Positions 53,462 through 62,722 of a stretch of DNA of 64,000 nt are shown piece by piece. The stretch is from Chryseobacterium sp. GTDB taxonomy: Bacteria; Bacteroidota; Bacteroidia; Flavobacteriales; Weeksellaceae. The stretch covers positions 88,853 to 152,852 of the forward strand of contig JAITUA010000018.1 of NCBI GenBank assembly GCA_031286615.1, read 5' to 3'. Position 1 is the stretch's first letter. Every line of letters starts with the position of its first letter. The position numbers were made by a program, and so were the translations under genes. The notes below the pieces were generated by a model. That model saw only the letters and a program-made list of their open reading frames with translations, was not told where the DNA came from and did no database searches.

Positions 53462-54016
53462 ATGATTTCAGAGAAAATAATTTTAGGTATTGACCCGGGA
53501 ACAACAGTGATGGGATTTGGCATTATCTCCGTAAAAAAAGGAAAAATGGAGATGGTTTCTATTCATGAACTGATCTTAAAAAAATATCCCAATCACGAAA
53601 CTAAGCTCAAATATATTTTTGAAAGAACACTGTCGCTTATTGATGAGTTTCATCCTGATGAAGTAGCTCTTGAAGCCCCTTTCTTTGGAAAAAACGTACA
53701 GAGTATGCTTAAACTTGGCCGTGCACAGGGAGTAGCCATGGCTGCCAGCCTTTACAGAAATATTCCTATCACCGAATATTCTCCGAAAAAAATCAAAATG
53801 GCCATCACCGGAAATGGAAATGCCAGTAAAGAACAGGTGGCAGGAATGCTTCAGAATCTTCTTAATTTAAAAGAATTTCCTACCAAATATCTGGATGCTT
53901 CCGACGGACTTGCCGTTGCGGTATGCCATCATTTCAATTCCGGAACTATAACGGATACAAAATCGTATTCCGGATGGGAAAGCTTTTTGAAGCAAAATCC
54001 GGATAGGTTGAAATAA
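53462..54016 (+). CDS. ruvC: Crossover junction endodeoxyribonuclease RuvC
   Basis: This enzyme resolves Holliday junctions, acting with RuvAB. The 184-residue RNase H-fold protein has catalytic LGIDPGTTVMGFG (Asp near residue 10), LEAPFFGKNVQS and DASDGLAVAVCHH with further acidic active-site residues. ATG 53462 gives the usual length and the conserved N-terminus; the extension back to 53399 contains the promoter. It is divergent from the M64 partner gene. RuvA and RuvB are not in the window. Confidence 0.95.
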   Translation: MISEKIILGIDPGTTVMGFGIISVKKGKMEMVSIHELILKKYPNHETKLKYIFERTLSLIDEFHPDEVALEAPFFGKNVQSMLKLGRAQGVAMAASLYRNIPITEYSPKKIKMAITGNGNASKEQVAGMLQNLLNLKEFPTKYLDASDGLAVAVCHHFNSGTITDTKSYSGWESFLKQNPDRLK

Positions 54017-54124
54017 TTTTGGCTTTTTCTTATATTCTTCAAAGTACTGTTTTAAACCTCTAAAAAACAATATTTTACAAAAACACATACAATTACTTGG
54101 TAAAACATAATACTATCTTTTACA

Positions 54125-54151
54125 TTGGTATGATTTTTAGTACTACCTTTG
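54125..54151 (+). promoter_or_regulatory. Promoter of the DUF4407 gene
   Basis: TTG (54125-54127), 16 bases, then TACCTTTG (54144-54151), 16 bases before ATG 54167. The -7 element adjoins the alternative in-frame TTG, disfavouring that start. Confidence 0.55.
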
Positions 54152-54166
54152 TATAAATTTTCAGTT

Positions 54167-55237
54167 ATGAAAACAAACCAACAAACTATAAATCAAGGGA
54201 CTCATAAAATAAACTGGTTCCAAAAATTTCTGATGGTATGTTCCGGCGGGAACATCCATATCTTAAGAAAGACCCCAAGCGAATGGAATAAATTTTCCGG
54301 GATTGGAGGGATTGTACTTTTCACTGCAGTATTCGCAACTTTGTCTGCAGGCTATGCTATGTATACGGTATTCGACAATATCTGGGCTTCCATAGGATTT
54401 GGAATTCTTTGGGGACTGATGATCTTTAATCTTGACCGTTATATTGTTTCTTCCATTAAAAAAACAGGAACCTGGTGGAATCAGATTCTGATGGCTATTC
54501 CCCGTCTTATCCTTGCTACATTTTTAGGGATTATTATTTCAAAGCCGTTAGAGCTTAAAATTTTCGAGAAAGAGGTAAATAAGCAGCTGAATACAATCAT
54601 TCAAAGAAATAAAAAACAGCTTCAGGGTGAAATGAACGGAAGGATTCTTCAACAGAGCGGACCTTTTGAAACCGAAAAACAACAGATTTCAGGAAAAGTA
54701 GCACAGTATCAGAAAGCCTATGATTCTGCCTCGGTAGAACTTGAAAAGGAAATTCTGGGAAAACAGTCGGGTTTAACCAGTGGAAAAGAAGGTTACGGAC
54801 CGAATGCTAAACGTAAACAGGAATTAAAAGAACAGCGCAGACAGGATCTCGAGAATTATCAAAAACAAGCCGCTCCCAGACTGGAATATCTGGATAAAGA
54901 AATATCTAAGGTATATACCAATCTGGAAACCGAAAGGAAATCTACAGAGACTTTTGAGGATAAATTCAATGGATTTGCAGCAAGGCTTCAGGCATTGGAT
55001 GAATTAGGTAAAAATTCAGCGATTATAGGATTAGCAGCAGCTTTTATCATGGGGCTGTTTATCTGTCTTGAGATATCTCCGGTTCTTGTAAAATTAATTT
55101 CTCATATAGGGCCTTATGATTATCTTTTGGAAAAGACAGAAAATGATTTCAGATTATATTCAAAAGAGAAAATTGAAAAGGGAAATGCTCTGACAGATTT
55201 CAGGATTGAAGATTTTAAGGATAATTTGAAAAATTAA
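54167..55237 (+). CDS. DUF4407 membrane protein with coiled-coil domain
   Basis: The 356-residue protein has membrane segments at about 41-64, 70-90 (containing LWGLMIFNLDRYIV, typical of DUF4407), 107-125 and 283-305. Between the third and fourth lies a long charged coiled coil (about 135-275; KELKEQRRQDLENYQKQA and similar). Members are inner-membrane proteins of unknown role. It has its own consensus promoter and is followed by a terminator hairpin at 55312-55345. Confidence 0.8.
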   Translation: MKTNQQTINQGTHKINWFQKFLMVCSGGNIHILRKTPSEWNKFSGIGGIVLFTAVFATLSAGYAMYTVFDNIWASIGFGILWGLMIFNLDRYIVSSIKKTGTWWNQILMAIPRLILATFLGIIISKPLELKIFEKEVNKQLNTIIQRNKKQLQGEMNGRILQQSGPFETEKQQISGKVAQYQKAYDSASVELEKEILGKQSGLTSGKEGYGPNAKRKQELKEQRRQDLENYQKQAAPRLEYLDKEISKVYTNLETERKSTETFEDKFNGFAARLQALDELGKNSAIIGLAAAFIMGLFICLEISPVLVKLISHIGPYDYLLEKTENDFRLYSKEKIEKGNALTDFRIEDFKDNLKN

Positions 55238-55311
55238 TGATCTCCGCATTGGCTATTAAGCGATTTAAACATTAGAGAAAAAATCTATAAAAAACTAAAG
55301 AGTAAATCTTT

Positions 55312-55345
55312 AAAGCTTTCGGAATTTCCGGAAGCTTTTATTTTT
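55312..55345 (+). terminator. Terminator after the DUF4407 gene
   Basis: AAAGCTTTCGGAA pairs with TTCCGGAAGCTTT, with one G-T mismatch, and is followed by a T-rich tract. Confidence 0.75.
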
Positions 55346-55379
55346 ACTGACAAGGAACATTTTTTGCATGAACTGTAGT

Positions 55380-55577
55380 ATGCCTTCAAGTGTTGTACAT
55401 CATTTCATCTATTTCCCGGATACTGAAATATTACGAATTATATATCAGTCTGGAGCGGTTTATGATTATCTTAAAGTTCCTTCTGACATTATTGAAAAGT
55501 TTAAGGAGGCAAGATCCAAAGGGCAATTTTTAAATAAAGTGATCAAGCCCAGATTTAAATATCGTAAAATTGAATAA
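55380..55577 (+). CDS. KTSC domain protein
   Basis: This is a small 65-residue protein with the KTSC family outline: MPSSVVHHFIYFPDTEILRI, then SGAVYDYLKVP, then KSKGQFLNKVIKPRF-like sequence ending FKYRKIE. KTSC domains are named for conserved Lys, Thr, Ser and Cys, and occur alone or fused to lysyl-tRNA synthetases. I choose ATG 55380 over 55368 because TTTTTTGC, probably a promoter element, ends at the upstream ATG. Role unknown. Confidence 0.75.
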   Translation: MPSSVVHHFIYFPDTEILRIIYQSGAVYDYLKVPSDIIEKFKEARSKGQFLNKVIKPRFKYRKIE

Positions 55578-55580
55578 AAA

Positions 55581-55609
55581 AAATGTCCCCATCTAAATGG
55601 AGACATTTA
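55581..55609 (-). terminator. Terminator between KTSC and M43 genes
   Basis: AAATGTCCCCAT pairs with ATGGAGACATTT; on the minus strand a run of T follows. It may also serve the KTSC gene. Confidence 0.75.
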
Positions 55610-55632
55610 TAATATATTAAACTTTGATCAAT

Positions 55633-57498
55633 TTATTTGATGATCAGTTTTGAAGTTTTAGAATCTTTTCCGTTAGAAACCTGAATCATATATACTCCTT
55701 TTTCTAATTGCTGCTCTACTTTGAAAATACCATTTCCTTCTTCAGTTGCAGATGGGCTTGCTACCAATCTTCCTGCCATATCAGAAATAGAAATTTTCAG
55801 ATTTTTACCATTTTTAGCTTTAATGAAGATCTTATCTCCGGTTGCAACCGGGTTAGGATAAACAGTTAAATCACCATTATCTGTTTTCACTTCGTTTGTT
55901 CCTAAATTGGTAACAAATTTCACGGTGTAGTCTTCAACCTGTCCGTACTTTAATTGTCCGCAAGGAGTCATATTAGGATTCTCATCATCTACAAGTACTC
56001 TCATTCTTAATGGTGTATTAAGCACCACTGAAGCAGGAGCTGTAATGGTAGTATTGTAAGTTCCTATTATCGTAACTGGATCTGCTACAATATTATCAGC
56101 AGAACCCACAAGTTCAGAAGCTTCAAATGTTCCGTTATTATTATAGTCAATCCAAACTCTTACTTCATTATTTGAATCTGATACATTTACCTGAAGATCA
56201 TGAGTACCTGTTGCTGAAAGTTCTGTAGATGTAGCTTTCAGACAGCCTGCTCCCGTATAATCTTCATAAAAACTAGCATTATTCTGCCAAAATCCTGTGG
56301 TAGCGTTATTGATAGTTCCTAATTTTACTAAAGTTGGTCCCACAAAATAATTATTCGGATTGGTAACTCCTGATGGATTACATGTAGCAGCAATAGGTGT
56401 TCCTATCGCAGCTCCTGCAGAAGGAGCTGTTGCTCCTAATGAAGTACTAAGCGACCCCCTCATTAAGAAGAAATAAAGAGCAGCTCTGTCATGTTGCCCA
56501 TTGGTAAACTTGAACGCTATTGGGTTTGTATAATTCATCATGTTATACTGTACTCCCTGATAGTTTGCTCCTGTACAATAATTCATATCATTGTTGGTAG
56601 GTGCAGGGTCATTCAGTAAGCTTCTTGATCTTTCCGTATCGCACACTTGATCATCGTCTGCAGCACAGTTATTAGTTGTTGCGGGACAAAAATTTGTGGT
56701 AGCGTCTCCTTGTGGCGCATCAGGATCTGCATTTCCAAACGTATGCAGCAATCCCATACTGTGTCCAAATTCGTGAGCCAAAGTAATATCATCCTGTAGT
56801 GTAACCACAAAAGATTTCATGAATGATTCGTAGTTAGCATCAGCGTTTTGAGGCAGTCCGGCCCAGCCCATAATACCATAGGTTCCACCACCATCTACTT
56901 TATTCATAATATAGATATTAAAATAAGATGCTTCCGGCCAGTGTGGAGCAATAGCTTTTACTTGTGCTGTAGTAACTCCATTAGCTCCACTACGCTTTAC
57001 TCCATAAGTATCATACCCTGCAAGAGTTCCTCCGTTATATCGAACAATCCCAGTAGTTGCATTACAGTTCGGGTCCCTTTTAGCCAATACCAATTTAATT
57101 GGCATCGTAGCAGCATTACCAAAATCTGCAGGAATTCCCTGAGCCCACTGATAAGTACCTGCATACATTTGATTACAATGATCCAGCCAAGCCTGAATTT
57201 GTGCATCACTCTTATTGTAAGCAGTACCAATAGCAGCACCTGTAGGTGCTATTACGTGTACAACCACAGGAATTTCATAAACTCCATTTACAATTTTGTA
57301 TGCACTTCCTCCTTTAGCAGCAGTATTTTGATTACCGCTAATAATTTTGTTACGTATATTGCGAACCATTTCATCAATTTCCGCATTTTGTTTTTGGTGT
57401 ACTCTCTGCTCATTATCAAAGTCACACCAATCTTTTTTTTGCTGTGCTGATACTGAAAGGGATAGTAGCAATGCCCCACAAAGGATAGTTTTCTTCAT
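55633..57498 (-). CDS. M43 (pappalysin-like) zinc metalloprotease with GEVED domain, T9SS type A
   Basis: This is a secreted protein of 621 residues. The signal peptide ends VSAQ (about 19). A prodomain-like N-terminal region is followed by the metzincin motif HEFGHSMGLLH (His242, Glu243). A methionine-turn candidate is NMMNYTNP. A GEVED beta-domain follows (EVRVWIDYNNNGTFEASE, then GQVEDYTVKF). The C-terminal 80 residues (LTVYPNPVATGDKIFI and GVYMIQVSN) are the type A T9SS sorting domain. Promoter probably TAAATTTTG at 57580-57588. Substrate unknown. Confidence 0.9.
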   Translation of the reverse strand: MKKTILCGALLLSLSVSAQQKKDWCDFDNEQRVHQKQNAEIDEMVRNIRNKIISGNQNTAAKGGSAYKIVNGVYEIPVVVHVIAPTGAAIGTAYNKSDAQIQAWLDHCNQMYAGTYQWAQGIPADFGNAATMPIKLVLAKRDPNCNATTGIVRYNGGTLAGYDTYGVKRSGANGVTTAQVKAIAPHWPEASYFNIYIMNKVDGGGTYGIMGWAGLPQNADANYESFMKSFVVTLQDDITLAHEFGHSMGLLHTFGNADPDAPQGDATTNFCPATTNNCAADDDQVCDTERSRSLLNDPAPTNNDMNYCTGANYQGVQYNMMNYTNPIAFKFTNGQHDRAALYFFLMRGSLSTSLGATAPSAGAAIGTPIAATCNPSGVTNPNNYFVGPTLVKLGTINNATTGFWQNNASFYEDYTGAGCLKATSTELSATGTHDLQVNVSDSNNEVRVWIDYNNNGTFEASELVGSADNIVADPVTIIGTYNTTITAPASVVLNTPLRMRVLVDDENPNMTPCGQLKYGQVEDYTVKFVTNLGTNEVKTDNGDLTVYPNPVATGDKIFIKAKNGKNLKISISDMAGRLVASPSATEEGNGIFKVEQQLEKGVYMIQVSNGKDSKTSKLIIK

Positions 57499-57794
57499 TA
57501 CAATATTTAAAAAAATTAATAAATTAAAAATTTATAATTTCAGGCATTTATTAATAGTATTTATTATCAATAATTTACACAAAATTTAAAATTTTATTAC
57601 AGTTAGTAGAAAAACATTTATAATTGTTACATTTTAAACCAAAAATAAAACTAACGTAATTACAAACAACATTCAATTAATTTACATTATTAATAATAAA
57701 AGGTAATTAAAATAACAAAACAATCAATTCACAAAAACAAGGATATAAAATTAACATATTAACAATCAATACATTAATTCAAAATTACAAAATA
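57499..57794. other. AT-rich region upstream of the M43 gene
   Basis: Very AT-rich, with repeated ATTAA/TTAAT and ACATTAA words but no clear hairpin or ORF. A minus-strand -7-like element TAAATTTTG lies at 57580-57588, giving a leader of about 80 nt. I see nothing else here. Confidence 0.4.
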
Positions 57795-57822
57795 AAAAAA
57801 CCGCACTGATTGTGCGGTTTTT
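57795..57822 (-). terminator. Terminator after guaB
   Basis: AAAAACCGCAC pairs with GTGCGGTTTTT around a five-base loop, with T tracts on both strands. Confidence 0.85.
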
Positions 57823-57845
57823 AATATATAAATTCAATGATGATT

Positions 57846-59306
57846 TTATAAAGAATAATTCGGAGCTTCCTGTGTGATAATTACATCATGCGGGTGAGAT
57901 TCTTTCAATCCGCTTCCTGTAATCATTACCAGTTTAGAATCTTTTTGAAGGGTTTCAATATCTTTAGATCCACAGTATCCCATACCAGCTCTCAGACCTC
58001 CTGTCAACTGGAAAATTACATCTTCCAATTTTCCTTTGTGCGGAACTCTTCCTTCAATTCCTTCCGGAACGAATTTTTTAGCTTCACTTTGGAAGTATCT
58101 TTCTTTACCTCCTCTTTTCATAGCAGAAAGACTTCCCATACCTTGGTAAGACTTGAATTTTCTTCCCTGGAAAATAATTTCTTCTCCCGGAGCTTCATCT
58201 GTACCCGCTAGAAGAGAACCAAGCATTACGGCTCCTGCTCCACTTGCAATCGCTTTAACGATGTCTCCTGAAAGTTTGATTCCACCATCAGCAATTACCG
58301 TTACATTTTGTGACTTAGCGTATTCGTAAACGTTATAGATCGCAGATAACTGAGGTACTCCCACACCTGCAACTACTCTTGTTGTACAGATAGAACCTGG
58401 GCCCACTCCAACTTTAAGTACGTTAGCCCCAGCTTCAATAAGGTCTTTAGCAGCTTCTGCAGTTACGATATTCCCACCTACAACATCAAGGTTCGGATAT
58501 GCTTTTCTGATTTCTGAGATTTTGTCTAAAACTCCTTTAGAATGACCGTGTGCTGAATCGATTGCTACAATATCAACTCCTGCCTGTACCAAAGCCTCAA
58601 TTCTAGCCAATGTATCTTCTCCTACTCCTACTCCGGCTCCTACGATAAGACGACCATTCTGGTCTTTATTAGCATTTGGATATTCCAATTGATTATCAAT
58701 ATCCTTGATGGTAATTAATCCTACAAGTTTATTGTCTTTATCTACAATCGGAAGTTTTTCAACTCTGTTTTTAAGAAGGATTTCTTTTGCCTTTTCAAGG
58801 TTGGTATCTTTGTCTGAAGTGATCAGATTTTCTTTGGTCATGATCTCTTCTACTTTCATATCAAGGTTTTCCTGATATTTTACATCTCTGTTGGTAATAA
58901 TTCCAATCAGAACATTATCAGCATCTACTACCGGAAGACCTGAAATCTTATATCTTGACATAAGGCTTTTCGCTTCTCCTAAAGTATGATCTTTGGATAA
59001 AGTTACCGGATCGGAGATCATTCCGTTTTCGGAACGCTTTACACGGTTCACCTGAGCAGCCTGCTCAGCGATTGTCATGTTTTTGTGAATAAAACCTAAT
59101 CCTCCAACTCTTGCTAATGCAATAGCCAGATCAGCTTCAGTAACTGTGTCCATCGCAGCGGAAACTATCGGAACATTCAGCGTGATTTTGTCGGTAAGTC
59201 TTGATTTTAATGAAACCTGGTTAGGTAAAACTTCTGAATAAGAAGGGACTAGAAGAACGTCATCGAAAGTGATGGCTGTCTCTACAATTTTGTTATGAAT
59301 AGACAT
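57846..59306 (-). CDS. guaB: Inosine-5'-monophosphate dehydrogenase
   Basis: This enzyme oxidises IMP to XMP, the committed step of GMP synthesis. The 486-residue protein has the TIM barrel interrupted by two CBS domains (about 95-205). It carries the catalytic-cysteine loop [18 protein letters not shown], the phosphate-binding GADGGI-like [12 protein letters not shown], and YQGMGSL. It is single-gene with a -7 element at 59321-59328 and a terminator downstream. Confidence 0.97.
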   Translation of the reverse strand: MSIHNKIVETAITFDDVLLVPSYSEVLPNQVSLKSRLTDKITLNVPIVSAAMDTVTEADLAIALARVGGLGFIHKNMTIAEQAAQVNRVKRSENGMISDPVTLSKDHTLGEAKSLMSRYKISGLPVVDADNVLIGIITNRDVKYQENLDMKVEEIMTKENLITSDKDTNLEKAKEILLKNRVEKLPIVDKDNKLVGLITIKDIDNQLEYPNANKDQNGRLIVGAGVGVGEDTLARIEALVQAGVDIVAIDSAHGHSKGVLDKISEIRKAYPNLDVVGGNIVTAEAAKDLIEAGANVLKVGVGPGSICTTRVVAGVGVPQLSAIYNVYEYAKSQNVTVIADGGIKLSGDIVKAIASGAGAVMLGSLLAGTDEAPGEEIIFQGRKFKSYQGMGSLSAMKRGGKERYFQSEAKKFVPEGIEGRVPHKGKLEDVIFQLTGGLRAGMGYCGSKDIETLQKDSKLVMITGSGLKESHPHDVIITQEAPNYSL

Positions 59307-59320
59307 CTTTACTTTCTTTG

Positions 59321-59328
59321 CAAAATTA
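59321..59328 (-). promoter_or_regulatory. -7 element of guaB
   Basis: The reverse complement reads TAATTTTG, 15 bases before the guaB ATG at 59306. Confidence 0.5.
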
Positions 59329-59398
59329 GGTTATTTTAGTGAGATATGAAAATCCTTTTTAATAGTTTAAATAAAATTTAATAATCAATAACTTAAAT

Positions 59399-59428
59399 CG
59401 AAAAAACCGCTCTTTTATCAGAACGGTT
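59399..59428 (-). terminator. Terminator after the sigma-factor operon
   Basis: On the minus strand AACCGTTCT pairs with AGAGCGGTT and is followed by a run of T. It is about 70 bases after the last gene's stop. Confidence 0.65.
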
Positions 59429-59495
59429 ACGGTACAAAATAATTGAATATGTAGAAACTACTTGTTAATTTTAATCAATATGGCAGGTAAAAAGT

Positions 59496-60200
59496 CTATT
59501 TTAAGGGGTTTCCATTTTCATCCAATTTCTCAATATGGGTCTGATTATTTTTATCGATGTATACTTTTAATCTTACCTTACCTTTTGTATCGCGGATAAA
59601 AATCCCTACATCTCCATTCGCTGTCTTGCCAGCAAAAAATCGTTCATTTCCCAACTTGCCCTTTTCCCGTAGCAGTGCAAATGCTTTTTTTGAATCTTCC
59701 GGATTATTAATTTTTTTGATAGAATCACCAGCCTTAATAATATCTTCCAGCAGAAAATCATCCGGTCTGTCCCAAAGTTTTAAACCATACACTCTTTTTT
59801 TATCATTCCCTGCTGATTCAGAATATTGCAGCTGCATAATCTGATCCGTATTTCTCTGATCTACAGAATATACCATTCCGGACCCTTTTTCATCGGCATC
59901 ATATACAAGCCCTCCACATTCGTCACCTATAGAATTGAAGAAAATAAGTCCTGCCTCTCTTTCACGGGGTTTCATTTCTTTGTGATTCACCAATCCGGGA
60001 TGCTGACGCTCTTTATTACTGATCACCATTTTTAAAGTTCCGTCTTTCTCAATGATATTGATACGTTCTACATCTATTTCCTTAAAACGTTCGTTAGAAG
60101 ATTGATTTTTAAATGCGAGAAAGAAAAACATCGCACAGAGTATGCTGAGTACAACGGCATAGATTTTAAGGATACGGACTTCTCTTATCAGTTTTTCCAT
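59496..60200 (-). CDS. Membrane-anchored hypothetical protein in the sigma-factor operon
   Basis: The 234-residue protein has an N-terminal membrane anchor (about 11-31, KIYAVVLSILCAMFFFLAF) and a large extracytoplasmic domain with GLIFFNSIGDECGGLVYDAD and SVDQRNTDQIMQLQYS. The mature part is charged and beta-rich; no catalytic motif is evident. It is the fifth gene after the ECF sigma factor on the same strand (25 bases after the DUF4252 gene). It may be a target or an output of that system. Family not named. Confidence 0.6.
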   Translation of the reverse strand: MEKLIREVRILKIYAVVLSILCAMFFFLAFKNQSSNERFKEIDVERINIIEKDGTLKMVISNKERQHPGLVNHKEMKPREREAGLIFFNSIGDECGGLVYDADEKGSGMVYSVDQRNTDQIMQLQYSESAGNDKKRVYGLKLWDRPDDFLLEDIIKAGDSIKKINNPEDSKKAFALLREKGKLGNERFFAGKTANGDVGIFIRDTKGKVRLKVYIDKNNQTHIEKLDENGNPLK

Positions 60201-60225
60201 GCTGTAAATTTTGGGGAATTAATGA

Positions 60226-60729
60226 TTATTTAACGGAAACAGAATTAATCATTTTTGAGATATCATCAGGTGTAAAATTTCCTTTCACATCTACAAACAC
60301 CATATCCTGACTATTGGAGCCTACGGTGATCAGCATATTTTTAATAGCGTCACCGTCCTGTTTCACTCTTATATTTACATTATCACCGTCATGCTTTATG
60401 GTAGCCCATTCTTCATAATGATTATCATTCAGATATTGAGTATAATCATTCAGCATTTCTTTACTTCCGTTTGTTACGGTAAGAACTTTTATTTTTGAAG
60501 CTTTCTTTACCAGATTAATTGTTTCCTCACTTTCCCCGTCTTCCCTTAAAGCCTTCTTAATATAAGATTTAGCAAGAACCATGGGCACATTAATACTTGC
60601 AAATTGTGCTCCTTTGAAATCATATTTTGAATTCTGAAAAAAGTCAATATTCGGTTTTTCTGAAACGATGCATGATTGAAGCATACCCAGCATCAGAATA
60701 GCGAGAAAAAAATGTTTAAGAGTCTTCAT
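60226..60729 (-). CDS. DUF4252 lipoprotein
   Basis: This 167-residue lipoprotein has lipobox LQSC (Cys20). The mature part contains the DUF4252 outline: VPMVLAKSYIKKALREDGES, KASKIKVLTVTNG and FTPDDISKMINS. DUF4252 proteins are found downstream of Bacteroidota ECF sigma factors. The preceding gene has the same domain fused to a GIN domain, so this operon encodes the domain twice. It is 12 bases downstream of that gene. Function unknown. Confidence 0.78.
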   Translation of the reverse strand: MKTLKHFFLAILMLGMLQSCIVSEKPNIDFFQNSKYDFKGAQFASINVPMVLAKSYIKKALREDGESEETINLVKKASKIKVLTVTNGSKEMLNDYTQYLNDNHYEEWATIKHDGDNVNIRVKQDGDAIKNMLITVGSNSQDMVFVDVKGNFTPDDISKMINSVSVK

Positions 60730-60741
60730 AGGTTAGTTTTT

Positions 60742-62028
60742 TTATTTGATTTGTCTTAAGCTTCCTCCTGAAATTTTATCTACTTTAGCATCCAGTTCAG
60801 GGTTTCCTCTCAATTTCACTGCTGCTCCGGATGAAACACTTACTTTCAGTTTATCCGTTACCAGTAAAGAAAGACTTGCTCCAGAGGTAGATTCTACTAC
60901 AGCTGTTGAGATCTTAAGGTCATCTGCTTTACAAGATGCTCCGCTGCTGATATCAATTACGGCAGAAGCTGCTTCTCCTGATATACTAACACTTGCTCCA
61001 CTGGAAGTATCTAAGGCTAGTTTCGGAGTTTTAATGTCAACATCCAGTATAGAACCTGAGCTTACTTCTACTGCTGCAGCATCTTTTACATTGAATGTTC
61101 CTTTGATAATAGAACCAGAGCCAGCATCAATTGCCAAACTGTTTTCTGTAACAGGATTCACGGCTGTAAAGACACTTCCTGACGATGTTTTTATAGCATT
61201 AATACTAGGAGCTGAAACATTGACGTTAAGATTTTTAAATCTCAGGTTTCGGACACCTTTGTTGTCAACATATATCTTTAAAACTCCGTTTTCCACTTTT
61301 GTGATCACATACTGAAGTTTATCTGCATCTGCAATAACTTTTACACTTCTTGTATTTTCCTGTTTGTAGGTAACATTTACTCCCACGCTGGCATCTATCT
61401 TTGAGAATTCACCCACGTTTCTGTTATCTCCGTTCAGGTAAGATGATGTATTCCCCGAAGTAAGGTCATTTCTCACGGAAGTTGTCACAGAAGAAGTGGT
61501 TGTTTCACCGGAATTAATGATCTTGTTTACATCTGACAATTTCATTTTTCCATTAAGGATAAAAATAATATTCTCTTCTTTGGAATCAACATTGAAAACA
61601 AGATTCTCAAGATAGTTATCTTTCTCATCTTCAGCCAGGAATTTCATAGAAGTCCCATCGCTGCTCATAGACATCAGCTCGTTGAAGTTTAATGATTTTA
61701 AGGCATCGTTTATTCTCGCCGTTTTATCCTCATTCATTTTTATATTGGCAAGATTCTCATCTTTTAAACGATCTGGAAAGGTAATTTTAGGAATAATTAA
61801 AATTTTAAGTCCATCCACATCGTTCAAAATCGGTTTTATTTTTCCGACATAAGCATCATCAACATCAATAGTATTCAGTAGCTTGAACATTGGTTTTTTA
61901 ATATTGATAGATGTCACTCTTCCCTTTTTTTCAAAATCCTGAAAAAGCTTGTCTAATTTCTCAGTCTGTGCAGAATAAGTTGCAAAGCTGCTTAGCATTA
62001 ATGCTATTATAAAAAATATTTTTTTCAT
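60742..62028 (-). CDS. DUF4252-GIN fusion protein with beta-helical tail
   Basis: This 428-residue exported protein has a signal peptide ending TYSAQ. Residues about 20-180 resemble DUF4252 (ITSINIKKPMF-like TSINIKKPMFKLLNTIDV, SDVNKIINSGE). The C-terminal half (about 200-428) is a GIN/DUF2807 right-handed beta-helix with repeated rungs carrying the SSGA or SGS core, such as AGSGSIIKG, VSSGSILDV, TSSGASVSI, ISSGASCKA and VSSGAAVKL. I start at ATG 62028, clear of the upstream gene. The fusion suggests a surface or periplasmic sensor scaffold. Confidence 0.78.
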   Translation of the reverse strand: MKKIFFIIALMLSSFATYSAQTEKLDKLFQDFEKKGRVTSINIKKPMFKLLNTIDVDDAYVGKIKPILNDVDGLKILIIPKITFPDRLKDENLANIKMNEDKTARINDALKSLNFNELMSMSSDGTSMKFLAEDEKDNYLENLVFNVDSKEENIIFILNGKMKLSDVNKIINSGETTTSSVTTSVRNDLTSGNTSSYLNGDNRNVGEFSKIDASVGVNVTYKQENTRSVKVIADADKLQYVITKVENGVLKIYVDNKGVRNLRFKNLNVNVSAPSINAIKTSSGSVFTAVNPVTENSLAIDAGSGSIIKGTFNVKDAAAVEVSSGSILDVDIKTPKLALDTSSGASVSISGEAASAVIDISSGASCKADDLKISTAVVESTSGASLSLLVTDKLKVSVSSGAAVKLRGNPELDAKVDKISGGSLRQIK

Positions 62029-62044
62029 GGGATTGTTCTGATTT

Positions 62045-62722
62045 TTAGTATTCGCTGTCAAGATTTTCATTTTTTTGAGAAGATGCTACTGTTTTTTTAA
62101 ACTCGTTTCCTAATTTCATAAAGGAATATTTGGCAACATCTATGGCTTCTTTTTCACTGCTGATCCTTTTGCCGTTTACAATTACATAAGAGTCATTGTA
62201 CGCAGATGCAGAATCACTTAAATTTTTATTGTTTGAGGCATTGCTGACGTATCTGGGTCTTGTTTCCTTTTTAAGCCTTCCTCTTTTTGGCAGGATTTCA
62301 TCCATTACATCTTTTTCTGCCACCTGATTATCCTGAAAAACAGAATCTTTTTTCACTCCGGAAATAGAGTCTGTATGATTTACGGCCACCTGTTCCTGGT
62401 GATCACTGTTTTCTTCAATGAATCCGGACTTCTGTTTTAAGATTTCATCTTTCACCAGTTTTCCTTTATCCTGCGCATCTTTATTATTGTTATTCAGGAA
62501 TAATCCGATACTGAAGACCAGCATTATACTGGCGGCCATCCAGAACCATTTAGGAAAGGAGGGTTTCTTCTTTTCTTCCAATGGAATAACAGGTGCAATA
62601 TGCTGTTCAGGTTCCGAACCTTCTGCAGTCTGAAGAAAGTCTTCAAAACTCCAGTCCATTTTTTCTTCCTTAATATTCTGGAAGACTTCGTTGTATTTAT
62701 CTTGTAATTGATCTTTTTTCAT
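62045..62722 (-). CDS. Membrane protein next to the ECF sigma factor, possible anti-sigma factor
   Basis: The 225-residue protein has a cytoplasmic N-terminal helical segment (YNEVFQNIKEEKMDWSFEDFLQ) and a membrane helix at about 60-77 (FWMAASIMLVFSIGLFL). A long polar, charged region lies outside. This topology, with its gene overlapping the sigma gene by 26 bases, fits an anti-sigma factor. It lacks the typical zinc-binding HxxxCxxC motif. Assignment is by context and topology only. Confidence 0.6.
   Translation of the reverse strand: MKKDQLQDKYNEVFQNIKEEKMDWSFEDFLQTAEGSEPEQHIAPVIPLEEKKKPSFPKWFWMAASIMLVFSIGLFLNNNNKDAQDKGKLVKDEILKQKSGFIEENSDHQEQVAVNHTDSISGVKKDSVFQDNQVAEKDVMDEILPKRGRLKKETRPRYVSNASNNKNLSDSASAYNDSYVIVNGKRISSEKEAIDVAKYSFMKLGNEFKKTVASSQKNENLDSEY

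Noticed and set aside
56848-57450. 200-codon ORF antisense to the M43 protease
   Set aside because: Ser/Ile/Cys-rich sequence without family signature, fully inside a well-supported gene on the other strand.
60746-61315. 189-codon ORF antisense to the DUF4252-GIN gene
   Set aside because: It is a mirror of the Ser/Gly/Val-rich beta-helix; its composition follows from the real gene and it has no promoter or family match.
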